Source: Bradyrhizobium canariense (lineage in GTDB: Bacteria > Pseudomonadota > Alphaproteobacteria > Rhizobiales > Xanthobacteraceae). Taken from it: a stretch of 64,000 bases of DNA. Made by a program: the position numbers and the translations under genes. The DNA lies in assembly GCF_018130465.1 (NCBI RefSeq), contig NZ_JAFCKJ010000009.1, positions 1 to 64,000 on the forward strand, read 5' to 3'. This document shows, in pieces, positions 1 to 8,796 of the stretch. The notes beneath the pieces are model-generated. The model was not told the DNA's origin and ran no database searches. It saw only the letters and a program-made list of their open reading frames with translations. Each line of letters begins with the position of its first letter. Position 1 is the stretch's first letter.

Positions 1-608
1 GCGTATGTGTCGCCCATCCCGGCCCATCCTTGAGGGGCGATCTTGTGGTCGTCATGTTCGCGAGCCGGGCTTGCGGTGGACGCGGCAGCGTTCGGGTGCG
101 AGAGGCTAAGGGCAGGGCGGATTGCTCTCCGTGAGCCCTAAGGCTTCGTTCCGACGAGCGGCGCTGCTAGGTTCGTCTCGTCTGTAAGTTTTCGGCTCCG
201 TCGACAGGGCTGGAAAAACTGCGGCGAAATGGCGAGCCGTGCGTACGGCAAAACCGTGTGGTCCTGGCCGTCGTTGCTACGGTCAAGCCCTGGCGGATGC
301 GGCATTTGCGTCAACCGGCGCGGTGTCGGCGACTTCTGTGAGAGTGAGGGAGGCCAAAAGGAACTCGGCTCCCGGGAGAGCACGGCATAAGCCGTCAAAC
401 CACTGCGCAGGGAAGGCCGAGTGATTGGCTACACCTGTATGCTGCTGTGCGGTTCTTTTGCGCTACACCTTCGCGCAGCGGACCGCGGGTGCCAGCCGGC
501 ACCCGGCCTTCCCTGCGCCCTCTTGGACAAGAGGGTGAAGTGACCAGGCAAAGCTCGGGCGAATTGCGCCGCGAGAACGGGAAAGCGTGTCTGCAACTAC
601 ACACTCGC
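1..608. other. Noncoding start of window, no supportable gene
   Basis: Both strands give only short, Arg/Pro/Ser-rich frames without ribosome binding sites or recognisable domains. The sequence resembles repeat-type intergenic DNA that I associate with Bradyrhizobium genomes, and a gene may end before the window. I see no tRNA or terminator here. Confidence 0.5.
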
Positions 609-711
609 TGTCATCGCCCGGCTTGACCGGGCGATCCAGTACTCCGAGACAGTTATGGTTGAACCGAGAAGCCGCGGCGTACTGGATTCCCCGCCTTCGC
701 GGGGAATGACA
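609..711. repeat. Palindromic intergenic repeat with two nested hairpins
   Basis: The unit starts with TGTCAT and ends with ATGACA, and its inner arms CCAGTA and TACTGG also pair. Two smaller hairpins are nested inside: one around CGCCCGG/CCGGGCG at about 615-633 and one around CCCCGC/GCGGGG at about 689-704. This is typical of dispersed palindromic repeats in rhizobial intergenic DNA. Any function is unknown. Confidence 0.6.
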
Positions 712-749
712 GTGGTGCTTGGAGAACGAAGCCGTCGCCTCATACTCCG

Positions 750-825
750 TCATTGCGAGCGCAGCGAAGCGATCCAGACTGCCGCCGCTGAGGGATTCTG
801 GACTGCTTCGCTGCGCTCGCAATGA
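750..825. repeat. Long perfect inverted repeat (intergenic palindromic element)
   Basis: The arms at 750-770 and 805-825 are perfectly complementary over 21 bases, each containing GCGAGCGCAGCGAAGC or its complement. The loop contains GATCCAGA and TCTGGACT, which extend the pairing imperfectly. The element would fold into a strong cruciform or RNA hairpin. It is a dispersed-repeat type, not a gene. Confidence 0.75.
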
Positions 826-847
826 GAGTGTACGCCACACTCCGCTC

Positions 848-989
848 TCGTGCCCCGGACGCAGCGCAGCGTCCCTTCGACGGTGCGCTGCTGAGCCGGG
901 GCCCATGTCGCCGCATTGTACCGTGTCGCCCCTGGGTCCCGGCTCTGCGCTGCAACGCCAAGCGGCGCTGCAGCTTGTCCGGGACACGA
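848..989. repeat. Third palindromic repeat unit
   Basis: The ends are inverted: TCGTG, one base, CCCGGAC at 848-860 matches GTCCGGG, one base, CACGA at 977-989. The inside carries further GC-rich partial palindromes such as GCGCTGC. It lies directly after the 750-825 element, so three unrelated palindromic units are stacked within 400 bp. Confidence 0.55.
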
Positions 990-1166
990 GTGAGCGCCGA
1001 CGATGCCCCTTGCTCTGTTATTGCGAACGCTGCGAACCAATCCAGAGTTTTCCCGCGGAAGCTATTTCCTGGTCCCGGCTAAATATTCGGCATTCGCGCC
1101 CGTAGCCCCGATGGACTTGACCTGCGCAATCCGGTTCAATGGGCCAAATTTGGTTTTCAGGCGACA

Positions 1167-1445
1167 ATGATGTCGAAATATCTGCTGGTCCTTCTGCTGA
1201 TTGCCTCGCCGGCCGTGGCGCAGGTCAAGCTGACCCCAAAAACATCGGCGGCGCATCCGGACCCCTGCGCGCCGATCGGGCGGACCGCAGACGGCAAGCT
1301 GGTCTACTCCATGAAATGCGAGAATCTGCCGGTGCCGACCCCGCCGCCGCAGGCGGAACTGAGGGAGGCGCCGCAGCCCGCCGCCGAGCCAGAGCCGGAG
1401 ACGCGGCGGAGTGGCGTTTTCGGCTGGTCCTACGACCGCAGGTAA
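1167..1445 (+). CDS. Small secreted proline-rich protein
   Basis: The 92-residue product starts with a short hydrophobic segment ending in SPAVAQ, a clear Sec signal peptide with cleavage after Ala-Val-Ala. The mature part holds two Cys (DPCAPIG and MKCENLP) and a Pro/Glu-rich linker, and ends in Arg residues. It is probably periplasmic. No domain or function is recognised. ATG-ATG gives two possible starts; no strong ribosome binding site distinguishes them. It precedes the DUF3830 gene by about 100 bp but need not be cotranscribed. Confidence 0.6.
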   Translation: MMSKYLLVLLLIASPAVAQVKLTPKTSAAHPDPCAPIGRTADGKLVYSMKCENLPVPTPPPQAELREAPQPAAEPEPETRRSGVFGWSYDRR

Positions 1446-1544
1446 CTTGAGGTGACTTGCCGCGCCCCTTGCGCGAAGCTCGATGGAATGCTCTTTGCCT
1501 GAAAATTCCCCGTGGGGCCCACCGCCCCGATCCAGAGAGATGAG

Positions 1545-1958
1545 ATGAGCAAACTCGTTATCCGCGCCGGCGACTTCACCTTCGATGCACGTTTCGAGGA
1601 GCAAGCGGCGCCCAAGACTGTCGCCGCGTTCCGCAAGGCGCTGCCGTTCGAAAGCCACATCATCCACGTGCGCTGGAGCGGCGAGGGCGTGTGGATGCCG
1701 CTCGGCGACCTCGATTTCGGTGTCGGCTACGAGAACCACACCAGCTATCCCGCGCCCGGACAGATCATCCTCTATCCCGGCGGCATCAGCGAGACCGAGA
1801 TCCTGATGGCCTATGGCGGCGTGCATTTCGCGAGCAAGATGGGTCAGCTCGCCGGCAACCATTTCATCACGCTGACCTCTGGCCTGGAGAATCTGGCAAC
1901 TCTCGGCAAGAGCGTGCTGTGGAAGGGCGCGCTGCCGATCCGCTTCGAGGAAGTCTGA
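1545..1958 (+). CDS. DUF3830 (cyclophilin-like fold) protein in purine/ureide cluster
   Basis: The 137-residue product matches what I know of the DUF3830 family, small proteins with a cyclophilin-like beta barrel and no assigned reaction. Visible family features are the N-terminal strand MSKLVIRAGDFTFDARFEE, the APKTVAAF segment, and the central GYENHTSYPAPGQIILYPGG block. The ATG at 1545 follows a GAGAGA ribosome binding site; a GTG at 1512 would add 11 residues and is less likely. The stop codon abuts the GTG start of allantoinase with no gap, so the two are translated together. That points to a role in ureide or purine breakdown; the reaction is unknown. Confidence 0.85.
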   Translation: MSKLVIRAGDFTFDARFEEQAAPKTVAAFRKALPFESHIIHVRWSGEGVWMPLGDLDFGVGYENHTSYPAPGQIILYPGGISETEILMAYGGVHFASKMGQLAGNHFITLTSGLENLATLGKSVLWKGALPIRFEEV

Positions 1959-2894
1959 GTGCCGGAGCCCCGCTACCCGCGCGATCTCCGCGGTTACGGC
2001 CGCAACCCGCCGCACCCGCAATGGCCCGGCAACGCGCGGGTCGCGGTGCAGTTCGTCGTCAATTTCGAGGAGGGCGGCGAGAACAACATCCTGCATGGCG
2101 ACCGCGCCTCGGAAGCGTTCCTGTCCGACGTGCTCGGCGCACAGCCTTGGCCCGGCCAGCGCCACGCCAATATCGAATCGATGTTCGAATATGGCTCGCG
2201 CGCCGGTTTCTGGCGGCTGTGGCGGATGTTCAGCGAGCGGAAGTGGCCGACCACCGTGTTCGGTGTTGCTACAGCGCTGAAGCGCAATCCGGAAATCGTG
2301 GCTGCCATGAACGAGGCGGGCTGGGACATCGCCAGCCACAGCCTGAAGTGGATCGAGCACAAGGACATGACCGAGGCGCAGGAGCGCGCGGAGATCGCGG
2401 AAGCGATCCGCGTCCACACCGCGGCCACCGGTTCGCGGCCGCTCGGCTGGTACACCGGGCGCTCCTCGATCAACACCAACCGTCTCCTGATGGAGGAGGG
2501 CGGCTTCCTCTATCTCTGCGATTCCTATGCCGATGACCTGCCCTATTGGGTCAAGGGCGTGAGCGGCAAGCAGCTCGTCATTCCCTATACGCTTGACGCC
2601 AACGACATGCGCTTCATCAATCCGCAAGGATTTGCCGAAGGCGAGCAGTTCTTCACCTATCTGAAGGATGCCTTCGACGTGCTCTACGCCGAAGGCGAGA
2701 GCGCGCCGAAGATGATGTCGGTCGGCCTGCACTGTCGTCTCGCCGGCCGCCCCGGCCGTGCAGCGGGCCTGATCCGCTTCCTCGACTACATCGGCGAGCA
2801 CGAGCGCGTCTGGGTGCCGACGCGGTTGCAGATCGCACAGCATTGGCACGACAAGCACGCGCACCTTGCGGCCGACGCATTCGAGATCGGGTGA
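1959..2894 (+). CDS. puuE: Allantoinase, PuuE type (polysaccharide-deacetylase fold)
   Basis: The predicted reaction is opening of the allantoin ring to allantoate in the cytoplasm. The 311-residue length, the NFEEGGENN segment near residue 35, EYGSRAGFWRLWRMF, the IASHSLKWIEHKDM region and GWYTGRSSINTN are the usual landmarks of PuuE, the metal-independent allantoinase of the NodB/polysaccharide-deacetylase superfamily, unrelated to AllB. The start is GTG, directly after the DUF3830 stop codon. The next gene starts 5 bp downstream and supplies the two steps before allantoin, so this is a compact uric-acid-to-allantoate operon. Confidence 0.93.
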   Translation: MPEPRYPRDLRGYGRNPPHPQWPGNARVAVQFVVNFEEGGENNILHGDRASEAFLSDVLGAQPWPGQRHANIESMFEYGSRAGFWRLWRMFSERKWPTTVFGVATALKRNPEIVAAMNEAGWDIASHSLKWIEHKDMTEAQERAEIAEAIRVHTAATGSRPLGWYTGRSSINTNRLLMEEGGFLYLCDSYADDLPYWVKGVSGKQLVIPYTLDANDMRFINPQGFAEGEQFFTYLKDAFDVLYAEGESAPKMMSVGLHCRLAGRPGRAAGLIRFLDYIGEHERVWVPTRLQIAQHWHDKHAHLAADAFEIG

Positions 2895-2899
2895 GGACG

Positions 2900-3787
2900 A
2901 TGTCGCAGATATCGCTGTCCGATCTCAATGCCGCCGATGAAGCCAATTTCGTTGCCGCGCTCGCCAACGTCGTTGAATATTCGCCGTGGATCGCCGGGCA
3001 ACTCGCCGGGAAACGGCCGTTCGCCGGCATCAACCAGTTGCACGCTGCGCTGATGGCAGCGATCCAGAGTGCCGAACCCGACGTGCAATTGGCGCTGATC
3101 CGGGCGCATCCCGACCTCGCCAACAAGACCCAGCGCGCGGCGGGGCTCACCGCGGAATCGACCGACGAGCAGAACAGCGCCGGCCTCGACCGGCTGTCGG
3201 ATGCCGAATACACGGCGTTCGAGCGCGTCAACAACGCCTATCGCGACAAGTTCGGCTTTCCCTATATCGTCTGCGTGCGTCGTCACACCAGGGATTCCGT
3301 GCTACGCGATTTCGAGACGCGGTTGCGCAATATCGCCAAGACCGAGACGCGACGTGCGATCGAGGAGATTGGCCGTATCTCGGCGCTGCGGCTCGATCAA
3401 CTCGTCGCAGCCGACGACAAGCTCAAGGTCCATGGCCGGCTCTCGACCCATGTCCTGGACAACCACGCCGGCAAGCCCGCGCCGGGCATTGCGGTCGAGC
3501 TGGTCGAGCTCGCGAATCTCGGCGAGAGCCGCCTGATTGCGCGCGCGGTGACCAATGTGGATGGCCGCACCGACCAGCCGCTGATCGGCGGCCGCCCGCT
3601 GCCGATCGGCCGCTACGAGCTCCGGTTCAGCGTGGCCAAATATTACGCCGAGCGCAACGTGCAGCTGCCCGACCCGCCGTTCCTCGACGAGATTCCGTTG
3701 CGCTTTGCGATCAGCGAGCCGGAAAGCCACTACCACGTGCCGTTGCTGGTCACGCCCTGGAGCTATTCGACCTATCGCGGCAGTTAA
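2900..3787 (+). CDS. Fused OHCU decarboxylase / 5-hydroxyisourate hydrolase
   Basis: This 295-residue protein joins two enzymes that act in sequence after urate oxidase. Residues about 1-165 are OHCU decarboxylase (UraD), with the catalytic-His motif RAHPDLANK and the FGFPYIVCVR segment. Residues about 178-295 are the transthyretin-like HIU hydrolase, with LSTHVLDNHAGKPAPGI at its start and the diagnostic C-terminal YRGS. The hydrolase would normally act first (HIU to OHCU), then the decarboxylase makes S-allantoin, so the fusion order is opposite to the pathway order. ATG at 2900 is chosen because the in-frame upstream extension overlaps puuE. The last 4 bp overlap the convergent permease gene. 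Confidence 0.93.
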   Translation: MSQISLSDLNAADEANFVAALANVVEYSPWIAGQLAGKRPFAGINQLHAALMAAIQSAEPDVQLALIRAHPDLANKTQRAAGLTAESTDEQNSAGLDRLSDAEYTAFERVNNAYRDKFGFPYIVCVRRHTRDSVLRDFETRLRNIAKTETRRAIEEIGRISALRLDQLVAADDKLKVHGRLSTHVLDNHAGKPAPGIAVELVELANLGESRLIARAVTNVDGRTDQPLIGGRPLPIGRYELRFSVAKYYAERNVQLPDPPFLDEIPLRFAISEPESHYHVPLLVTPWSYSTYRGS

Positions 3788-5181
3788 ACATGTTGCGCGG
3801 ATGAGGCGACCGCTGCTGCATCCGCTTCCGCCGCTGCACCGCCGCTCAATCCGTTGAAGAAGGCATTGAGCAGCACGGAGACGATCGCGCAGAGCAGGAT
3901 GCCGGACTCCAGCAGCGGTTGGAGATCGTGCGGCAAATTCCTGAAGAATCCGGGTGCGGCGAGGGGGATCAGGCCGAAGCCGATCGAGATTGCGACGATG
4001 AAGAGATTGTAGCGATTGTTGCGGAAGTCGACCGAGGTGAGGATGCGCGCGCCCGTCGCCGCGACCATGCCGAACATCACGAGGCCGGCGCCGCCGAGCA
4101 CGACCAGCGGCACGGCCTCGACCAGCGCGGCGAGCTTCGGCAACAGCCCGAGCACGAGCATGATGGCGCCACCTGTGATCGTCACCCAGCGCGAGCGCAC
4201 GCCTGTTACCGAGACGAGCCCGACATTCTGCGAGAACGAGGTGTAGGGAAACGTGTTGAAGATGCCGCCGAGCAGCGTGCCGACGCCGTCGGCGCGCAGG
4301 CCTCGGCTGAGGGCTTCGCGATCGATCGACTTCCCGGTGATGTCGCCGAGCGCGAGGAACATGCCGAGCGACTCGATCATCACCACGATCATGACGACGC
4401 ACATGGTGACAACAGGCACCAGGTGGAATTGCGGCATGCCGAAGCGGAAGGGGATCACGACGGCGCCCCAGGAGGCCGCAGCGACCTTGTCGAAATGCAT
4501 GACGCCCAGAATGCTCGCAAGCACGGCGCCGGCGATGATGCCAAGCAGCACGGAGACGTTGGCGAGGAAGCCGGTACCCCATTTGATCAGGCCGAGAATG
4601 AACAGCAGGACGAACAGCGAGATGCCGAGTCCCTGCAACTGTCCGTAGGCCGGATTGGGAAAGCTGCCGGCGACGCCGTCCACCATTCTGGTCAGCGTCG
4701 GCAGACCGCCGCCGGCCCAGTTGATGCCGACCCGCATCAAGGAAATGCCGATGACGAGAATGATAGTGCCGGTGACAACAGGCGGAAACAGCGGCAACAG
4801 CCGGCTGACGAACGGCGCGACGATGATGCCGAACAGGCCGGCAGCGATCACCGAGCCGTAGATGCCGAGCAGGCCGATATCGGGCGCGGCCGCCATCGAC
4901 AGCATGGGGCCGACGGATGCGAAGGTCACGCCCATCATCACGGGTAGTCGGATGCCGACGCCGGGAAAGCCGAGACATTGCACCAGCGTTGCAAGCCCGC
5001 AGGCGAACAGGTCGGCGCTGATCAGGAAGGCGACATCCTCCGGTGGCAGCTTCAGCGCGCGCCCGATGATCAGGGGCACCGCGACTGCGCCGGCATACAT
5101 CACCAGCACATGCTGGAGCCCGAGCGCGAGCAGGCGCGGGACCGGCAGGACCTCGTCGACGGGATGGACTTCGCTGGTCAT
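3784..5181 (-). CDS. NCS2-family nucleobase permease (urate/xanthine type)
   Basis: The 465-residue product is an inner-membrane proton symporter of the nucleobase-ascorbate family with about 14 hydrophobic segments. Family marks are GLQHVLVMYAGAVAVPLIIG near residue 20, the PVMMGVTFASVGPM stretch, the ESLGMFLALGDITG segment around the substrate-binding Glu, and the NTFPYTSFSQNVGL loop. Uptake of uric acid, xanthine or another oxopurine fits the position between the urate-pathway enzymes and xanthine dehydrogenase. It lies 24 bp after the dehydrogenase on the same strand, so it is probably the last gene of that operon. The C-terminus is Ala-rich and has no assigned role. Confidence 0.92.
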   Translation of the reverse strand: MTSEVHPVDEVLPVPRLLALGLQHVLVMYAGAVAVPLIIGRALKLPPEDVAFLISADLFACGLATLVQCLGFPGVGIRLPVMMGVTFASVGPMLSMAAAPDIGLLGIYGSVIAAGLFGIIVAPFVSRLLPLFPPVVTGTIILVIGISLMRVGINWAGGGLPTLTRMVDGVAGSFPNPAYGQLQGLGISLFVLLFILGLIKWGTGFLANVSVLLGIIAGAVLASILGVMHFDKVAAASWGAVVIPFRFGMPQFHLVPVVTMCVVMIVVMIESLGMFLALGDITGKSIDREALSRGLRADGVGTLLGGIFNTFPYTSFSQNVGLVSVTGVRSRWVTITGGAIMLVLGLLPKLAALVEAVPLVVLGGAGLVMFGMVAATGARILTSVDFRNNRYNLFIVAISIGFGLIPLAAPGFFRNLPHDLQPLLESGILLCAIVSVLLNAFFNGLSGGAAAEADAAAVASSAQHV

Positions 5182-5205
5182 GGATAGCTCCCCCGAGGCA
5201 TGTGA

Positions 5206-7929
5206 CTAACCGAACTTCTCGCGCAGCGCCGGAAACAGCCGGTCCGGCTTGTAGGGCGGTACGGTGAAGCGGATGCCGGTGGCATCGGCAATCGCGTTGC
5301 CGAGGGCGGCGGCGACCGGATTGTACGGACTCTCGCTCATCGACTTCGCACCCAACGGTCCGATCGTGTCGGACGTCTCGGCGAAGAAGACCTCGGTACG
5401 GGGCACGTCGGCGAAGCAGGGCAGGTGGTAGTCGCGGAATTTCGGGTTGGTGACGCGGCCGTCCGCGTCGATCACCATCTCCTCGTAGAGCGCAGCACCG
5501 AGCGCCTGCGCGACACCGCCTTCGACCTGACCGCGGCACTGCATGGGATTGGCGACGACGCCGGCGTCCGCCGCATGCACGCTCCTGAGAATCCGGAGCT
5601 CGCCGGTGCCCTTGTTCACGGCGACGCGAAAGCCCTGCACGTTGAAGCCGACCGAACGCGGCGTGCCGCCGGAATTGCCGGCGCCTGCGAACGGCTGTCC
5701 GCGTTCGCGCGCGAGCTTTGCCAGCTCCACAAAGGACATCCGCCGCACGCCACTGACGACGGCCTCGCCCTCGAGCGTGCAGCTCCCGACGTCGCAGAGC
5801 CATGCGCCGGCGGCGGCCGCCTTCAGCTCGGTCGCAAGCTGCACGGCTGCCGCATGCGTCGCCTTGCCGGCGACGAACATGCCGGCGCTGCCATAGGCGC
5901 CGGTGTCGTGGCCGCCATGGGCGGTGTCGGACTGGCGCAGGCGGATCCGGTCGACGGTGGTCGCAAGCGTGGTCGCCGCGATCTGCCGGTGCACGGTGCT
6001 GGTGCCGTTGCCGAATTCGGCGGTGCCGACGGTGAGGTCGAAGCCGGCGTCGTCGTTGAGCGCGACCATCGCATCCGCGAGATGGCCCGCCGGGGGTACC
6101 GTGTCGATCATGGTCAGTGCGACGCCGTCGCCGATCAGCCACTCCGGCGACAGGTCCGGCTGCGCACCATCGGCCTGCATCGCGCGCTCGACGAGGTCGA
6201 GGCACTGGTCGAGCCCGTAGGAGCCGTAGAGCACGTCGTGAAATTCCGACGGCGGCGGCGACAGCATGGGGTCGCCGGGCTTGACGACGTTGCGCCGGCG
6301 CATCTCGTAAGGGCTGATGCCAAGCTGCTTGGCAAGCTCGTCGATCGCGGCCTCGACCGCGATCAGTGTTTGCGGCAAGCCATAACCGCGAAACGCGCCT
6401 GCCGGCACCGTGTTGGTGTAGACCGCGTAGCCGTCGACCCGCTTGTTCGGGCAATTGTAGACGGCGATGGACTCGGCCAGCGAGTGGAACATCACGGGGC
6501 CGGCGTGATTGCCATAGGCGCCGGTGTTGGAGAGCACGTCGAGCTGGAGCGCGGTGAGCCTGCCGTCCGCATCGGCTGCGGCCTTGATGTGGACCCGCAT
6601 CGGATGTCGCGTCGAGGTCGCGATGAACTGCTCCTCGCGGGTGAGCTCCAGCTTCACCGGCCGCCCAGTCTTGAGCGCGGCGAGCGCCAGTATGTCCTCG
6701 ACGAACATCTCCTGTTTACCGCCAAAGCCGCCGCCGACGCGTTCGCAGAACACGCGGACCTTGTCCATGGGGAGCTCGAAGATATCAGACAGCGCGCGCC
6801 GGGTCAGGAACGGCACTTGCGTCGAGGTGCGGACATTGAGCACGCCTGAAGCATCGAGCCAGGCCAGGCCGCCATGGGTCTCCAGTGCGGCATGCTGCAC
6901 GCGGTGACTGTGGAAGGTGCCCTCGAAGGTGACGGCGGATGTCGCGAGCGCGGCTGCCACGTCGCCGAACTCGCCATGCGTCTCCGCGGCGAGGTTGCGC
7001 TGGGCGTCGGCGACCCGGTTCGCGGTGGTGCGGTCAGGATGAATGACGGGTGCGCCCGGTGCCATCGCCTGCTCCGGATCGATCAGCGCGGGCCAGATCT
7101 CGTAACTGACCTTCAGCCGGCGGCACCCTTCCTCGGCGGCGGCTTCGCTGTCGGCGACGACGGCGGCGACCTTCTGGCCGATGAAGCGGACGATTTGGTC
7201 GAGGACACGGGTGTCCTCGGGATCCATCCAGTCCTTCTCATGCCGCGCGGTCGAGATCAGGATCGTTGGCGCATCCTCATGCGTCAGCACCGCGTGCACG
7301 CCGGGAACGCTCAGCGCTTCCGACTTGTCGATCGCGACGATCTTCGCGTGGGCATGCGGTGACCGGAGCAGCTTGATATGCAGCAGGCCGTCAATCTGCG
7401 TGTCGAACGTGTAGCGCGCCTTGCCGCGCACGACATCGGGGCCTGCTGGCGCCGGCAGGCTGCGGCCGAATGCGGCGCCGGCCTCGACGCTCTCCTCGAT
7501 ATTGGTCTTGCCGAGCAACGCATCCTCGATCGAGCGATAGCCGGTGCAGCGGCAGATATTGCCCTTCAGCGCCACGCCGAGATCGGTGCGCTGCGCCTGG
7601 TTCAGCGAGGCGCAGGTCAGGATCATGCCGGCGGTGCAGAAGCCGCATTGAAAGCCCTGCGCATCGAGGAAAGCCTGCTGCATCGGATGCGCGCCGCTGT
7701 CTCCGCCGAGACCTTCGATCGTGGTGACGACGCGCCCCTCGGCACGGAAGGCCGGGATCAGGCAGCTATGCACCGGCTCGCCGTCCAGCAGCACGGTGCA
7801 GGCGCCGCAATCGCCGGCGTCGCAGCCCTTCTTCACGCCGAAATGACCGAGCTCGCGCAGGAACGTGCGCAGGCACTGGCCGGCGCGCGGCTCCTGCGCA
7901 AACGTCGTGCCATTGACCTCGAAGCTCAT
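5206..7929 (-). CDS. Xanthine dehydrogenase, fused [2Fe-2S] and molybdopterin subunits
   Basis: The 907-residue protein would oxidise hypoxanthine/xanthine to urate. Residues 1-160 bind two [2Fe-2S] clusters: C36, C41, C44 and C56 form the plant-ferredoxin type, and C95, C98, C126 and C128 the second. Residues about 165-907 are the molybdopterin domain, with GGGFGGKQEM near residue 390, GAFRGYG, and GAKSMSESPYNP near the C-terminus carrying the expected catalytic Glu. Most bacterial enzymes keep these on separate polypeptides, or fuse the Fe-S part to the FAD domain as in XdhA. Here FAD is supplied by the upstream gene, which overlaps by 4 bp (ATGA). The purine substrate is inferred from the neighbours; related enzymes act on other heterocycles. 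Confidence 0.9.
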   Translation of the reverse strand: MSFEVNGTTFAQEPRAGQCLRTFLRELGHFGVKKGCDAGDCGACTVLLDGEPVHSCLIPAFRAEGRVVTTIEGLGGDSGAHPMQQAFLDAQGFQCGFCTAGMILTCASLNQAQRTDLGVALKGNICRCTGYRSIEDALLGKTNIEESVEAGAAFGRSLPAPAGPDVVRGKARYTFDTQIDGLLHIKLLRSPHAHAKIVAIDKSEALSVPGVHAVLTHEDAPTILISTARHEKDWMDPEDTRVLDQIVRFIGQKVAAVVADSEAAAEEGCRRLKVSYEIWPALIDPEQAMAPGAPVIHPDRTTANRVADAQRNLAAETHGEFGDVAAALATSAVTFEGTFHSHRVQHAALETHGGLAWLDASGVLNVRTSTQVPFLTRRALSDIFELPMDKVRVFCERVGGGFGGKQEMFVEDILALAALKTGRPVKLELTREEQFIATSTRHPMRVHIKAAADADGRLTALQLDVLSNTGAYGNHAGPVMFHSLAESIAVYNCPNKRVDGYAVYTNTVPAGAFRGYGLPQTLIAVEAAIDELAKQLGISPYEMRRRNVVKPGDPMLSPPPSEFHDVLYGSYGLDQCLDLVERAMQADGAQPDLSPEWLIGDGVALTMIDTVPPAGHLADAMVALNDDAGFDLTVGTAEFGNGTSTVHRQIAATTLATTVDRIRLRQSDTAHGGHDTGAYGSAGMFVAGKATHAAAVQLATELKAAAAGAWLCDVGSCTLEGEAVVSGVRRMSFVELAKLARERGQPFAGAGNSGGTPRSVGFNVQGFRVAVNKGTGELRILRSVHAADAGVVANPMQCRGQVEGGVAQALGAALYEEMVIDADGRVTNPKFRDYHLPCFADVPRTEVFFAETSDTIGPLGAKSMSESPYNPVAAALGNAIADATGIRFTVPPYKPDRLFPALREKFG

Positions 7930-8753
7930 GACAGCGGTGCTCCGAGGAGTTCGTCACGGATCTCTTCGGCAAGCCGTAATGTCATGTGCTTGCGCCAGAG
8001 CGGCTTGCCGTGGATGTCAGTGTGGTACAGATCGTCCGTGATCTGCTGCGCGATGGCGTCGCGAAGCGCTTTCGCGTCCGGAGCCTTGCGAAAGGACAAC
8101 CGGATCGGCCGCACCGTCGATGCGGTGACAGTGAGCGTCAGTGTGCCATCAGTATCCAGGCTGCCGATCAGAAGCGCTGCCGAGCGACCGACCGGCGCCA
8201 GCGAGATCTGGCGGAAGGCGGTGCGACGCTTCAACGCGGCGATTGGAATATCGATCTGCCGGAGCAGGTCACCCGGCGTCAGAAGGTTGCGCTGGTTGCC
8301 GGTGACGAAGTCGACGACGGGCATCACCTGTTCGTCGCCGCCTGCCTTCCAGATGGTGCAGATGCCCTCCAGCGCGGCGGTGAGCGAGATCATCGGTCCT
8401 GCCGGAAGCGACATGCAGAGATTGCCGCCAACGGTCGCCGTCTTCCAGATCTTGAACGAAGCAAGGAAGGCGCGGCAGCACTGGTTGATCAGCGGCGCCG
8501 CGAACCAGTCGGGTGGGCAGACGAATCCATCGAGCTGCGCAACGGTGCAGGTGGCCGCGATGCTGAAATGGCTCTCGGTGACCGTCAGCGCCGGCCATTT
8601 CAGGTCGGTGAGATCGATGAGCCGAGTGAGGTGAACTTGCGGCTCCGAGAACAGCCAGGTGCCGCCCGCGAGCCAAGCATCACCTGGCGTCCAAACGGGC
8701 AGCTGCGCGCGCGTTTGCGGATGGGCGACCGCTGTGATGGTATTCAAGTCCAT
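7926..8753 (-). CDS. FAD-binding subunit of xanthine dehydrogenase-type enzyme
   Basis: This 275-residue protein is the medium, CoxM/XdhB-like flavin subunit that passes electrons from the Fe-S clusters to the acceptor. The AGGTWLF segment near residue 30 and ATVGGNLCMSLPAGPM near residue 110 match the two FAD-binding motifs of molybdopterin-dehydrogenase FAD domains, with SLPAGP in place of the more usual PxxD wording. ATG at 8753 is preferred to a longer in-frame extension because the protein begins with a normal beta strand. It is first in the operon and overlaps the fused Fe-S/Mo gene by 4 bp. Its promoter lies in the 150-bp space shared with the divergent deaminase gene. Confidence 0.9.
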   Translation of the reverse strand: MDLNTITAVAHPQTRAQLPVWTPGDAWLAGGTWLFSEPQVHLTRLIDLTDLKWPALTVTESHFSIAATCTVAQLDGFVCPPDWFAAPLINQCCRAFLASFKIWKTATVGGNLCMSLPAGPMISLTAALEGICTIWKAGGDEQVMPVVDFVTGNQRNLLTPGDLLRQIDIPIAALKRRTAFRQISLAPVGRSAALLIGSLDTDGTLTLTVTASTVRPIRLSFRKAPDAKALRDAIAQQITDDLYHTDIHGKPLWRKHMTLRLAEEIRDELLGAPLS

Positions 8754-8796
8754 GGCGACGCCAACGCTTCCAACGAGTGAATCGAGCCAGGAGAAA

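Noticed and set aside
1062-2864. A 600-residue minus-strand open frame
   Set aside because: It is antisense to the DUF3830 and allantoinase genes and shows no motif or ribosome binding site.
3302-6454. A 1050-residue minus-strand open frame
   Set aside because: It is a shadow of the permease and dehydrogenase genes in another frame, very rich in Arg and Ala, with no domain. High GC content makes such frames long.
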